From positions 327,254 through 391,253 of the forward strand of contig CALSLT010000002.1 of the NCBI GenBank assembly GCA_943787265.1: a stretch of DNA of 64,000 nucleotides, written 5' to 3'. This stretch comes from an uncultured Planctomycetaceae bacterium (GTDB lineage Bacteria; Planctomycetota; Planctomycetia; Planctomycetales; Planctomycetaceae). The notes under the pieces are model-generated. The model did not search any database. It saw only the letters and a program-made list of their open reading frames with translations, and was not told the origin of the DNA. Positions 8,226-16,768 of the stretch are shown one piece after another. A program made the position numbers and the translations under genes. Within the stretch, counting starts at the first letter, position 1. Each line of letters begins with the position of its first letter.

Positions 8226-9278
8226 CTACTGCAACAGCGGTCTTCTGAGAGGTGTGCACTTGGGTAATGCGGATTGAAGGTCCGCCAGCCCAGCGTCGGT
8301 CACATGAGTGGCATGGAGACTCAGCCATTTCAGGCTCGTCAGTCCCATGAGATGCACCAACCCGGCGTCGGTCACCTGCGTGTACGAGAGAAACAGCGAT
8401 TTCAGGCTCGTCAGTCCCTTGAGATGCTCCAGCCCAGCGTCGGTCACATGAGTGGCATGGAGACTCAGCGATTTCAGGTGCGTCAGTCCCTTGAGATGCG
8501 CCAGCCCGGCGTCGGTCACCTGAGTCGATGAGAGAACCAGAGTTTGCAGGTTTGTCAGACTCTTGAGATGCACCAGCCTAGAATCAGACACCTGAGTGTA
8601 TGAGAGATCCAGCGTTTGCAGGTTAGTCAGGCCCTTGAGATGCACCAGCCCTTCATTAGTCACCTGAGTGGCACTGAGACTCAGCGATGTCAGGCTCGTC
8701 AGTTTCTTGAGATGCTCCAATCCGGCGTCGGTCACCGTAGTGCCAAGGAGATCCAGCTCTTGCAGACTCCTCAGTCCTATGAGATGCCCCAGCCCGGCGT
8801 CAGTCACCTTGCTGTTGCCGAGGTTCAGCGATTGCAGGCTCGTTAGCCCCTTTAGGTGCGCCAGCCCGGCTTCAGACACTTGAGTGCCATTGAGACTCAG
8901 TGATTTCAGGCTTGTCATTTCATTGACATTTTCCAGCACGGAGTCAGTCACTTGAGTGCCTTGGAGATTCAGCGATTCCAGGCTCGTTAGTCCAATTAGA
9001 TACACCAGCCCAGTGCCATTCACTTTGGTGCTCCAAAGATCCAGCGATTTCAGGCTTGTCAGACTCTTGAGATGAACCAGTCCGGCGTCAGTCAGATCGG
9101 TGCCGAAGAAATTGACGCCGATGAGTGGCTTGTCGGGATCCTTCTCATCGAACTCGACTCTGCCACCGAGTTTCTTGATCGCAGCAACGGCAGCATCTTG
9201 CGATTCTTTCGTCGCCTGTGGCTTCGCCTCGCTCAGTAACGCTGACCACACCAGCAGCAAGCAGCACAGAACTCGCAT
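8226..9278 (-). CDS. Secreted leucine-rich-repeat protein
   Basis: This 350-residue protein has a signal peptide (MRVLCCLLLVWSALLSEA) and then eleven consecutive 24-residue leucine-rich repeats of the pattern DAGLxHLKGLTSLxSLxLxx followed by TxVT. It ends with a partial repeat and the element LADLQSALPKC, which often closes this planctomycete repeat type. The repeats are 72 bp each and very alike at DNA level, so unequal recombination can change their number. Such proteins are presumed to bind proteins or glycans outside the cytoplasm; no partner is visible. The neighbours on both sides are gene remnants, which points to an accessory location. Confidence 0.88.
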   Translation of the reverse strand: MRVLCCLLLVWSALLSEAKPQATKESQDAAVAAIKKLGGRVEFDEKDPDKPLIGVNFFGTDLTDAGLVHLKSLTSLKSLDLWSTKVNGTGLVYLIGLTSLESLNLQGTQVTDSVLENVNEMTSLKSLSLNGTQVSEAGLAHLKGLTSLQSLNLGNSKVTDAGLGHLIGLRSLQELDLLGTTVTDAGLEHLKKLTSLTSLSLSATQVTNEGLVHLKGLTNLQTLDLSYTQVSDSRLVHLKSLTNLQTLVLSSTQVTDAGLAHLKGLTHLKSLSLHATHVTDAGLEHLKGLTSLKSLFLSYTQVTDAGLVHLMGLTSLKWLSLHATHVTDAGLADLQSALPKCTPLRRPLLQ

Positions 9279-9632
9279 AGTGTCGCCAATCGTGAAGAGG
9301 GAAGAGAGTAGCCAATGAACAATAGACGTGAGGCCACCCTCTTAGGTGCATTCGGTCTGATTCCAAGATATCAGATAAACCAACCTTACGAAGAGATTTC
9401 GATGTTTCAGGATATTCGGGCCCCGAAACAAAGTCGCGACAGGCGCCGAGTGGATTCGCCCCTTGAAGCGGAAACGGGAGAGCCAGCCCCAACAGCCGAC
9501 TCTCCCGCGTTAGCGAACCTCACAGACAGGCGTCATCCAGAGCAGCGGCCCGCCACCATCCTTGTCCCCAAGGAACTTGAGACTGTCGAACCTACGGTCA
9601 TAGTGCCGTAACTGCAAATTCGTACGTAATTC
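9279..9632. other. Intergenic region with hairpin, no supported gene
   Basis: GGGAGAG (9476-9482) pairs with CTCTCCC (9500-9506). The pairing continues inward with CCAGC against GCCGA-type wobble pairs, giving a stem of about twelve pairs. There is no T-run on the plus strand. A plus-strand open frame from 9315 is rich in P, E and R with no recognisable motif and is not called. Confidence 0.4.
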
Positions 9633-9758
9633 TCAGAAGTTTCGAATGGCAGCGATCAGAGTTTCGACGCCATCCATATTCTCGGTGACAGTGGCTCGGG
9701 CGACAGCGGTTTTGGTGACGTGTGAGTGTTTTGCAATGTGCCTGACGATCTACTCAAA
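9633..9758 (-). pseudogene. C-terminal gene fragment, unidentified
   Basis: On the minus strand the frame ending with TGA at 9635-9633 reads HIAKHSHVTKTAVARATVTE then NMDGVETLIAAIRNF, which looks like the end of a real protein. Reading upstream, an in-frame TAG appears after about 35 codons, and beyond it the next gene fragment begins. I do not recognise the family. It is interpreted as the 3' end of a gene cut by rearrangement. Confidence 0.45.
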
Positions 9759-9760
9759 TC

Positions 9761-9990
9761 CTACTGTGACGAATTTCGCAACATCTCCAGATACGGGATT
9801 CCATCCTTCACGTAGGCATCGGAAACCGTTTCAAAACCGAACTCAGAATAGAACCGTTCGAGATGCTGCTGTGCGGAAATTCGAATGGATGCTCCCGGAT
9901 AATCCGCCAACGTCCTCGAAATGCCCTAACGGAGCATCTCTCTGCCTAAGCGTGTACCACAAGGGATCGCACGGTAAGGACTCGACCAAA
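9761..9990 (-). pseudogene. GNAT acetyltransferase (ElaA-like) remnant
   Basis: Minus-strand translation gives GTRLGREMLR, a TAG stop (about 9925-9927), then GISRTLADYPGASIRISAQQ and HLERFYSEFGFETVSDAYVK, then DGIPYLEMLR and a final TAG at 9763-9761. This matches the acetyl-CoA-binding motif (G-x-G-x-G/A-type GTxLGRE) and the C-terminal HLERFY-F-GF...DGIPH element of ElaA-type GNAT N-acetyltransferases. The N-terminal half is missing and a further frameshift lies near 9950. The gene is dead. It lies antisense under the apparent 5' part of the recombinase frame, so that part of the recombinase frame is not genuine. Confidence 0.65.
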
Positions 9991-10008
9991 CGAAACACTT
10001 GGAATCCT

Positions 10009-10890
10009 GCGCTTTTGGTCTACGAAACGATCGAAGCATCGGCAGAGCGTGCCCGCGAACGCCTCACAGACAAGCACGGACGCATCGCTGAGTTGGAAGC
10101 GAAGGGCCAAGAGCGAGCACTCGTCCTGAAAACATTACTGCTGACGGGATTGAGGTCAGGCGAACTACGGTCGATCACCATCGGGCAGCTTCGTCTCGAC
10201 GAAGGAATGCCGTACATTGAACTCGCTGCCCGTGACGAGAAGAATCGCGACGGCTCCGATCTACCTCTCAGAGGTGATCTGGCGACTGATATTCGAGAAT
10301 GGCTCGGACACAGTCTGACGCCATCAACGTTGCCTGTCGACGGTACTGTGGATCTCATAGACGACAGCCCGCTGTTCTATGTCCCGACGGGGCTGAGACG
10401 CATGCTCGACCGTGACCTGAAAGCTGCTGGGATTCCAAAGCGAGACAACCGAGGGCGGACGATCGACGTGCATGCGTTGCGACACTCTTTCGGAACCATG
10501 CTGAGTCAAAATGGAGTCGCGCCACGAACAGCTCAAGCAGCGATGAGACACTCGAAAATCGATCTCACTATGAACGTCTACACTGACCCAAGATTGCTGG
10601 ATGTGTCAAGTGCCTTGGATGCACTGCCGACGCTCAAGCTAGATGATGAGTGCCAAGAGTCTGAACGAGTTGCACTGTCCGGTACCGACAACAGGAGTGA
10701 GAAAGGAGCGTCTCGAAAACTTCCCCCTGGCACTGCCCAAAGTGGGTATTCTGAGTCATCTGCTGTCAGTTTGGCGTTTCGATCGACTGAAGATTCGGAA
10801 GACGAACCGATCGACGTAACTTCAATGCCTGTCAACGAAAAAGACCCGCTGTCAGTTGCTGACATCGGGTCTCTGTTAAGGGGTGAGTAA
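10009..10890 (+). pseudogene. Tyrosine recombinase, catalytic domain only
   Basis: The catalytic half of a phage-type tyrosine recombinase is intact: the first arginine in LTGLRSGELR, the HALRHSFGTML box, RHSKIDLTMN and the nucleophile tyrosine in NVYTDP (codon 10579-10581), then VSSALDALPTL, a tail familiar from planctomycete integrases. The frame stays open back to 9646, but residues before about 10009 do not resemble an integrase core-binding domain and overlap an antisense GNAT remnant. The DNA-binding N-terminal domain has therefore been lost. The frame ends with TAA at 10888-10890, inside the tRNA-His fragment. It is probably inactive, and is the remnant integrase of a former genomic island. 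Confidence 0.8.
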
Positions 10891-10928
10891 CGGGATTCGA
10901 ACCCGCGACCTCCGGAATCACAATCCGA
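10881..10928 (-). other. 3' portion of tRNA-His (attachment-site candidate)
   Basis: Read on the minus strand, this is an anticodon stem-loop with anticodon GTG (loop TTGTGAT), a variable region, a complete T-arm (GCGGG TTCGAAT CCCGT) and the 3' acceptor strand TACTCACCC. The D-arm and 5' acceptor strand are absent: the bases beyond 10928 do not continue a tRNA. A partial tRNA 3' end touching an integrase gene is the usual look of an attL or attR site. It is not a functional tRNA gene. Confidence 0.85.
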
Positions 10929-11683
10929 TTGGATCCATCCAGCGAGTTTGTTGGATGTTATTACCTCGAAATGACTTACGCTTGTCTTGCGTTGCCTTTC
11001 AGACAACCCGTTACTTCATCCTTTTATTCGAATTCCTATGTCTTGGGAAGCATTCCGTACCAGATTCCGTACCGGCTTCCTTCCTCTGAAGTTCAATCGG
11101 GGCGTTGGTCTACAGCCCATCAGTAGACGCGATGTGTGGCCGATGAAATAGGCCAGATCGCAACAGCGATCAACGCGACTACTTTCGGTCTCTGCAATCA
11201 AGGCGAATAAAGTTGTATTCTCAAACTCCACTCGGTTGGTGTCGACCGACGCCGCGAAAATCGACTGCAGGTGGGAACGGGCAAGTAATCTGTTGCGTTA
11301 TCAATCGGACGACAGATGTGGCCGTGACCGCACTCAAACTGCATTCGACAGCGGAACTGGCGGATGCAGTTCGCGCCGAAAAGATTGCGACCGCATGAGT
11401 CCCGTGGTGTCGTGCTGCATGCAACCCATTGATCGTCTCGGTTGAGGATCTGCTTTTCACTCTGAAATGGGCAGAGTAATTCCTTGATCGCCAGACAAAG
11501 TGGCGTCTGTGTGAAGAGGCGAGCGGATCGATCTCCAAAAGAGTCGAAATCACGCGCTCTTCCTGTGGTCGAAGAAGCGATCACGCCTACAACTAATTTG
11601 TTCGAACAGACCAAGTACATCAGCTTCAAAGTGAGGACCAGGCTGGCCCTCTCGAACCCCGATTCAAGGTAAGGATTTGAACC
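10929..11683. other. Intergenic region with one repeat copy
   Basis: Between the tRNA fragment and the fasciclin gene there is no convincing gene. It contains copy A of the dispersed repeat (11235-11315). Long minus-strand open frames across 11198-12955 are antisense to the fasciclin gene and lack protein-like motifs. The promoter of the fasciclin gene should lie in the last 150 bases; I see no clear sigma-70 boxes. Confidence 0.5.
11235..11315 (+). repeat. Dispersed repeat, copy A
   Basis: The core runs from TTGGTGTCGACCGACGCC to TATCAATCGGACGACAG. It matches three other places in the window (copy B split by the group II intron, copy C at 53150-53229, copy D at 39003-39088). One reading frame gives RPTPRKSTAGG...CCVINRTT, which aligns with RPTRRNMTTAG...CCVINWMT in copy B and RPTRRKLTTVG...CVANLIT in copy C. 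Confidence 0.7.
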
Positions 11684-12868
11684 ATGTTGATAAATCGCCG
11701 TGCAGTTATGGCACTCGCACTCACCTTTCTCAGTGTCTCGTTCACGAACAGTCTGCGTGCTGAAGAAAAGAAGGATATCGTTGACACCGCCGTCGCCGCG
11801 GGTCAGTTCAAGACTCTGGCTGCCGCTCTTCAGGCCGCCGACCTCGTCGACGCGTTGAAAGGTAAAGGGCCATTCACGGTCTTCGCTCCCACTGACGCAG
11901 CCTTTGAGAAACTTCCGAAAGGCACTGTTGAGGGGCTGCTCAAACCTGAGGCGAAGGGGGCCTTGACTGGAATTCTGAAGTATCACGTCGTGCCTGGAGC
12001 CGTCGATGCCGCGAAGGTTGTGAAACTGTCGAATGCGACAACACTCAACGGTCAGCGCGTCGATATCGCGGTAAAGGGCGGTGCAGTAATGGTCGACAAG
12101 GCGAAAGTCGTGGTGACTGATATCAAATGCTCGAACGGAGTCATTCACGTCATCGACTCCGTCATTCTGCCTGCCTCCGACAACATTCCTGCAACCGCCG
12201 TGAAAGCCGGGACGTTCAAGACGCTCGTCGCTGCTGCGAAAGCTGCTGGGCTGGTTGACGCCCTCTCGGGTGACAAGCCTCTGACTGTCTTCGCTCCCTC
12301 CGACGAAGCATTCGCTCGCCTGCCGGAAGGAACCGTTGCGAGCCTGCTGAAGCCAGAGAACATTGATCAGCTCAAGCAGATTCTTCTCTACCACCTCGTT
12401 GAAGGTCGGGTGTATTCCGATCAGGCTCTGAAGCTGAAAGAGGCTCCGACGCTGGCCGGTTCCACGCTGAAAATCAGTGCCAGAAAGAAGGGTGCTTTCA
12501 TCAATAAGTCGAAGCTGACGGCACTCGACATCGAAGCTTCGAATGGTGTGATTCACGTCATCGACGCTGTGCTGATGCCGCCGGCAAAGAAGGTGAGCAG
12601 AGCCGACGCGAAAGTTACGATTCATCACGCGGTAACTCGCGGCACGGCCCTCTACAACGCCGGCCACACGGAAGCCTGTGCCCGTCACTATATGACAACT
12701 GCGATCTCGCTCCTTGACAGCGATCACGAGATGCCCGCTCACGCAGTCCGTCACCTGCAGACAGCCATGCAGCACGCTAAGGGAACGACCTGCAGTGACT
12801 CGCAGAGTTGGACCATGCGACACGGTCTCGATGCTGCCTACCGTGTGATGATGACTGACATTCGCTAG
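11684..12868 (+). CDS. Secreted protein with two fasciclin (FAS1) domains
   Basis: This 394-residue protein has a signal peptide ([18 protein letters not shown]) followed by two FAS1 domains. Each has the family hallmarks: [20 protein letters not shown] and then [10 protein letters not shown] and [14 protein letters not shown] in the first (about residues 28-165); [28 protein letters not shown] and [14 protein letters not shown] in the second (about 166-300). A C-terminal extension of some 95 residues contains [12 protein letters not shown] and two cysteines and matches nothing I know. FAS1 proteins are surface adhesion modules. The gene is followed by a strong terminator and stands alone. 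Confidence 0.92.
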   Translation: MLINRRAVMALALTFLSVSFTNSLRAEEKKDIVDTAVAAGQFKTLAAALQAADLVDALKGKGPFTVFAPTDAAFEKLPKGTVEGLLKPEAKGALTGILKYHVVPGAVDAAKVVKLSNATTLNGQRVDIAVKGGAVMVDKAKVVVTDIKCSNGVIHVIDSVILPASDNIPATAVKAGTFKTLVAAAKAAGLVDALSGDKPLTVFAPSDEAFARLPEGTVASLLKPENIDQLKQILLYHLVEGRVYSDQALKLKEAPTLAGSTLKISARKKGAFINKSKLTALDIEASNGVIHVIDAVLMPPAKKVSRADAKVTIHHAVTRGTALYNAGHTEACARHYMTTAISLLDSDHEMPAHAVRHLQTAMQHAKGTTCSDSQSWTMRHGLDAAYRVMMTDIR

Positions 12869-12900
12869 TCGAACGCAAGTCCCGATCCGCTCTAATTCAA

Positions 12901-12935
12901 GAGGCGAAGTCGGTAAATGCCGCTTCGCCTCTTTT
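12901..12935 (+). terminator. Rho-independent terminator after the fasciclin gene
   Basis: GAGGCGAAG (12901-12909) pairs with CTTCGCCTC (12923-12931), with a 13-base loop, and TTTTCTT follows. The stem is perfect. It ends the fasciclin transcript 32 bases after the stop codon. Confidence 0.88.
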
Positions 12936-12975
12936 CTTAAACACGACTTACTCACTATCAGCAGGAATGCTCCTC

Positions 12976-13662
12976 ATGTCTCTTGATCTCATGACTGCAT
13001 CAGAATCCGTCGCAGAATTCGATTCGTACTCAATCAATGATTCCCGTTCCGAAGAATCACAATCCGCAGTGCGGTCAAAGCAAGCTGCTCAGTTACAGCA
13101 GCCCGTCAACAAACCGGCGATCGAAGCTGCGGTTCGCACGATTCTCGAGGCAGTCGGTGAAGATGCCGGACGTGATGGCCTGCTGGACACTCCGGCACGT
13201 GTGGCTCGCATGTACGAAGAAATGTTCTCGGGACTGCATCTCGATCCTGCCCGGCATCTCGAAACAACGTTCCCAGAGGACTACGACGAGATCGTCCTCG
13301 TGCGGGACATTCCCTTCACCAGCATGTGCGAGCATCACCTGCTGCCGTTCACTGGGGTTGCTCACGTTGGCTATTTGCCCAACGGGCGGGTCGTCGGCCT
13401 GAGCAAGCTGGCCCGAGTCGTCGAAGAAGTGGCCCAGCGTCCTCAGGTGCAGGAGCGGATGACTCAAACAGTGGCCGACATGCTGGAAGAGAAACTCGGC
13501 ACAAAAGGCGCGGCGGTTGTTATTGAGTCTGAGCATTCCTGCATGGCTTTGCGCGGCGTACGAAAGTCCGGAACGCTGACCGTCACCAGCTCACTGCGCG
13601 GCATCTTCCGCACCAGTCAGGCCAGTCGTACCGAGATCCTGTCGCTGATCAACCGACGCTGA
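12976..13662 (+). CDS. folE: GTP cyclohydrolase I
   Basis: This 228-residue enzyme converts GTP to 7,8-dihydroneopterin triphosphate, the first step towards tetrahydrofolate, biopterin and 7-deazaguanine compounds. It carries the zinc and active-site motif [12 protein letters not shown] (C118, H120, H121), the second zinc cysteine in EHSCM (C189), [10 protein letters not shown] and [10 protein letters not shown]. An N-terminal extension of about 45 residues rich in S, E and Q precedes the core. I start at the ATG at 12976 because AGGA lies at suitable distance; an ATG nine bases upstream is too close to it. The pterin synthase homologue follows 54 bases downstream, so both probably serve one pathway. 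Confidence 0.96.
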   Translation: MSLDLMTASESVAEFDSYSINDSRSEESQSAVRSKQAAQLQQPVNKPAIEAAVRTILEAVGEDAGRDGLLDTPARVARMYEEMFSGLHLDPARHLETTFPEDYDEIVLVRDIPFTSMCEHHLLPFTGVAHVGYLPNGRVVGLSKLARVVEEVAQRPQVQERMTQTVADMLEEKLGTKGAAVVIESEHSCMALRGVRKSGTLTVTSSLRGIFRTSQASRTEILSLINRR

Positions 13663-13716
13663 TCGATCACGGCACCGCAAACCAGGCAGGACATTCATAC
13701 CACCCGGAGCAAACTG

Positions 13717-14190
13717 ATGATCATTCAAAAGCAGTACCGCTTTTACGCAGCACATCGGAACGAAGAACTGGAAGACAAGTGCCGAAATCTCCATGGTCAC
13801 CGCTACGGACTGACCTGTTTCTTCGAGGTGGAACGTACCGGTAACCTGACGACTCTTTTCGGTGACTTCGACGAGCAAATCGAACCGCTGCTCAAGAACG
13901 AATACGACCACGGCATGCTGATACACCGACATGATACGCTTTTCGAAACGCTCCAGATGCACGCGGAGCGGACCGGCGAGGAATTCCGACTGAAAGTGCT
14001 CGACTTCCCGACAAGCGTCGAGAACCTCTCGTACGTGCTGTTTACTGAGATCACTGCTCTCGGCTTCCGTCTCAATCGACTTGAGCTGCGTGAAACTGAC
14101 ACTTCCGTGATTACATACACGCGCGAAGACTGGGTGTCGGATAATCGCTACTTCAACGACGCTGGCCGTGAAGCAGCGGCCACCGCGTGA
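13717..14190 (+). CDS. 6-pyruvoyl-tetrahydropterin synthase / QueD family
   Basis: This 157-residue protein has the zinc-binding histidines in YAAHRNEE (H13) and NLHGHRYG (H26, H28), the catalytic cysteine of the CxxxHGH motif (C22) and the DH pair in EYDHGML (D64, H65). The family uses 7,8-dihydroneopterin triphosphate, the product of the upstream enzyme, to make either 6-pyruvoyl-tetrahydropterin or 6-carboxy-tetrahydropterin (QueD, towards queuosine). The CxxxHGH spacing fits QueD, but QueC and QueE genes are not visible nearby, so the exact product is open. GGAGC lies six bases before the ATG. The C-terminus extends slightly beyond the family core. Confidence 0.88.
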   Translation: MIIQKQYRFYAAHRNEELEDKCRNLHGHRYGLTCFFEVERTGNLTTLFGDFDEQIEPLLKNEYDHGMLIHRHDTLFETLQMHAERTGEEFRLKVLDFPTSVENLSYVLFTEITALGFRLNRLELRETDTSVITYTREDWVSDNRYFNDAGREAAATA

Positions 14191-14351
14191 TACGTGACGG
14201 ACATCCGGTTTAACGTGATGTGGATAACGAAGTGACGTGCGACAGCTGGTCAAGCTACTTCCTCCACAGGCAGTCCGGATGATGCGTTCAACTTGTAATC
14301 AGACTTGTCAGAGGGACCGAGACCTGTTCCTTGAGTCTCAGGAACATCAAA

Positions 14352-16091
14352 ATGACTGACACGGAACCCGAAGAATCCATCGGTAAAACGGAAAGCAGTC
14401 AGCTTCGTCTGTGGCCAGCGGTCTTGATTCTGGTCCTGCAAGTCATCGCCTTCGGATTGTCGATTTCTCCGGGAATCAGCAACGGAGTGCGTTTTGGATT
14501 CATGATGCTCGGACCATCGGCTGGAGTAGTGCTGTTCGCCATCTGGCTGCTCCTCGCAAGCCGTCTGCCGTGGAAACATCGCTTGATTCTGGCGACGGTG
14601 ATGATTGCCTTTCCCCTGGCCATTGCACCTCTTGTGCACTCGTCGATCATGCTGGGACTGTTGCTCTATGGCAGCCCTGTCTCGATGCTGATTTCCGTGG
14701 TCGGGCTCAGGATGACCATGAGGGCCAGCGAACGACGCCGAATGATCACAATCGCGCTTGGTCTCGTGACCGTTTGGAGTCCGTTTGTTCTGGGACGCAT
14801 TAATGGGTTTCGCGGTGACTATTTGCCCGAATTCTCATGGCGCTGGACCTCAACTTCGGAACAGCAGCTTGTGGACATCCGCCCGTCGACAGCGGTCGAG
14901 CCGAGTCAGGCATGGAAGCCTGTCGATGTGGAGTGGCCCGGGTTTCGTGGACGAGACCGGAATGGTCAGGCGAACTGGCGTGGGGAGCGACTGGACTGGA
15001 CAACAACACCGCCCCGCGAACGCTGGCGCATTCCAATCGGGCCGGGGTGGTCTTCGTTTGCTTTTGCTTCAGGAAGGCTCTTCACACAAGAGCAGCGGGC
15101 CGAAGACGAAGCAGTGAGTTGCTACGACGCTGAGACAGGGACGCTCATCTGGATGCAAACGAACAAGGCCCGGTTCGTCGAGATCGTTTCGGGCGCGGGG
15201 CCACGTGCAACTCCGACGATCGCTGACGGCAGGCTGTTTACACTCGGGGCGACCGGCGTAGTGCAATGTCTTGATCCGGCGAACGGTGACGTTCTGTGGA
15301 AGCACGATCTCCCGGCGGAATTGAACGCTCCGGTCCTCATGTGGGGATGCTCCAGTTCCCCGCTTGTGATCGCTGGCCGAGTTGTCGTCTTTGCTGGAGC
15401 AAAGGGTGACGCCGGTCTCGTCGCGTTCGACGCAATGTCCGGCGAAGTAGCGTGGCGAGTTGCTTCACCCGCTGGCGGTATGAGTTACAGCTCGGCGCAA
15501 CTGATCATCCTGGCTGGTCGCCAGCAGGTGGTCTTCGGTGACTCGAAGGGACTCTTCGCCGTAGACCCATCTGCCGGCGATGTCATCTGGCGGTTTCGAC
15601 CGAGCAAATGGAATGGGCCGGCGATGTGTCAGCCTCAGCAGGCAGGTCCAGCGAGTCTCGTCGTTCCACTCGGTGACGGCGTGGGCGTCGCGCGGCTGGA
15701 CTTCGAAATCGACGAGGCGGACAACTGGCGGATCAGTGAGGCTTGGACCACTAATCGATTGAAGCCGTCATTCAACGATTTCTTTGTGCATTCGGGACAG
15801 ATCTTTGGCTTTGACCAGCACATTTTCGTCAGCCTCAACGCAGCGACCGGCGAGCGTAATTGGAAGCGAGGTCGGTACGGATTCGGTCAGGCCATTCTTC
15901 TGCCTGCAACGGATCAAATGATCGTCGTGACTGAACAGGGGGACCTGGTTCTCGTCGCAGCAGATCCCGATCGCCACCTGGAATTCGGTCGATTCTCTGC
16001 ATTGAAGGACAAGACGTGGAACCATCCGATTCTTGTCGACAATCGCCTGTTCGTTCGAAACGGCACGGTTGCGGTGTGTTACGAGCTATGA
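14352..16091 (+). CDS. Membrane protein with PQQ-type beta-propeller
   Basis: This 579-residue protein has four to five transmembrane helices (about residues 20-160, with LWPAVLILVLQVIAFGLSI and VLFAIWLLLASRLP), then a linker and a PQQ-like eight-bladed propeller of the BamB/quinoprotein-like type (about 200-575). The repeated blade motif is visible as AVSCYDAETGTLIWMQ, VQCLDPANGDVLWKHD and LVAFDAMSGEVAWRVA. The opening WPGFRGRDRNGQANW is typical of planctomycete propeller proteins. Its propeller should face the outside of the membrane. True PQQ binding is not shown; many relatives are scaffolds. The start is the ATG at 14352, preceded by AGGAA. Confidence 0.85.
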   Translation: MTDTEPEESIGKTESSQLRLWPAVLILVLQVIAFGLSISPGISNGVRFGFMMLGPSAGVVLFAIWLLLASRLPWKHRLILATVMIAFPLAIAPLVHSSIMLGLLLYGSPVSMLISVVGLRMTMRASERRRMITIALGLVTVWSPFVLGRINGFRGDYLPEFSWRWTSTSEQQLVDIRPSTAVEPSQAWKPVDVEWPGFRGRDRNGQANWRGERLDWTTTPPRERWRIPIGPGWSSFAFASGRLFTQEQRAEDEAVSCYDAETGTLIWMQTNKARFVEIVSGAGPRATPTIADGRLFTLGATGVVQCLDPANGDVLWKHDLPAELNAPVLMWGCSSSPLVIAGRVVVFAGAKGDAGLVAFDAMSGEVAWRVASPAGGMSYSSAQLIILAGRQQVVFGDSKGLFAVDPSAGDVIWRFRPSKWNGPAMCQPQQAGPASLVVPLGDGVGVARLDFEIDEADNWRISEAWTTNRLKPSFNDFFVHSGQIFGFDQHIFVSLNAATGERNWKRGRYGFGQAILLPATDQMIVVTEQGDLVLVAADPDRHLEFGRFSALKDKTWNHPILVDNRLFVRNGTVAVCYEL

Positions 16092-16198
16092 GGGGCACTC
16101 CCCGATGCAGGACGATTCGGTGGAATCCGTTCTACGGTCAATGGTCACGGGCAAGGTGGGGGCTACAAATCCATTGGTATATCTGATGTGAGGACCGT

Positions 16199-16636
16199 AT
16201 GTCGCAGCCCAACTATCTTGATCTGATCCCGAACCGCCCCCCGTATCTATGGGTCGACGAAGTTGTCAATGTAGATGATCAGAGCATTCACACGCGTAAG
16301 TTCGTCGATCCGAAATTGGAACTATTCTCAGGACACTACCCCGATTACCCGGTTTTTCCGGCTGCGCTGCAGTGCGAGTGCGCGTTCCAGGCATCGGCGA
16401 TTCTGGTTGCGGAACTGGGCGTCTCGACGGGTGACAAAGTCCCGGTCGTGGCTCGGGCCAACAGGCTCAAGTTCAAGCGGATTGTGCGGCCCGGCGATCA
16501 GCTCGACGTCCACGTGAGGCTGGTGAACCGCTTGAACGATGTTTTCTTTCTGCAGGGGCGGATTCTACGGGATGGAGAGCCGACGACGACGCTCGACTTT
16601 GTAACCACCGCCACACATCCGGAACCGCAACAATGA
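16199..16636 (+). CDS. FabZ-like hot-dog dehydratase
   Basis: This 145-residue single hot-dog domain has the catalytic histidine in FSGHYPDYPVFPAAL (H46, equivalent to the FxGHFPxxPxxPG motif) and the glutamate in QCECAFQAS (E60), as in 3-hydroxyacyl-[acyl-carrier-protein] dehydratases. The NRPPYLWVDEV start also fits FabZ. The usual PG after the third proline is PA here, so it may be a specialised paralogue, perhaps for polyketide-like or modified fatty acids, rather than the housekeeping enzyme. GAGG stands five bases before the ATG. It lies between two propeller genes on the same strand. Confidence 0.82.
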   Translation: MSQPNYLDLIPNRPPYLWVDEVVNVDDQSIHTRKFVDPKLELFSGHYPDYPVFPAALQCECAFQASAILVAELGVSTGDKVPVVARANRLKFKRIVRPGDQLDVHVRLVNRLNDVFFLQGRILRDGEPTTTLDFVTTATHPEPQQ

Positions 16637-16768
16637 CCGATAAATCGCAACTCTCTGAATTTTGATGTTGCGCTCGCTGGAAGCGGCCCAGAGATCCTCT
16701 CTGGTCACATCAGGCAAAGGGTCTACAACCAACTGTGATCCTGATTGTTGTGATCCCCGGAGAGTCCA

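Noticed and set aside
8270..9080. Regular 72-bp repeats that could suggest a repeat array
   Set aside because: They are the coding repeats of the leucine-rich-repeat protein.
9315..9611. 98-codon plus-strand frame
   Set aside because: It has low complexity with no motif, and overlaps the leader of the leucine-rich-repeat gene on the other strand.
11198..12955. A 585-codon open frame on the minus strand over the fasciclin gene
   Set aside because: It is antisense to a clear two-domain FAS1 gene, rich in H, R and C, and has no motif. Long antisense frames are common in GC-rich coding DNA.
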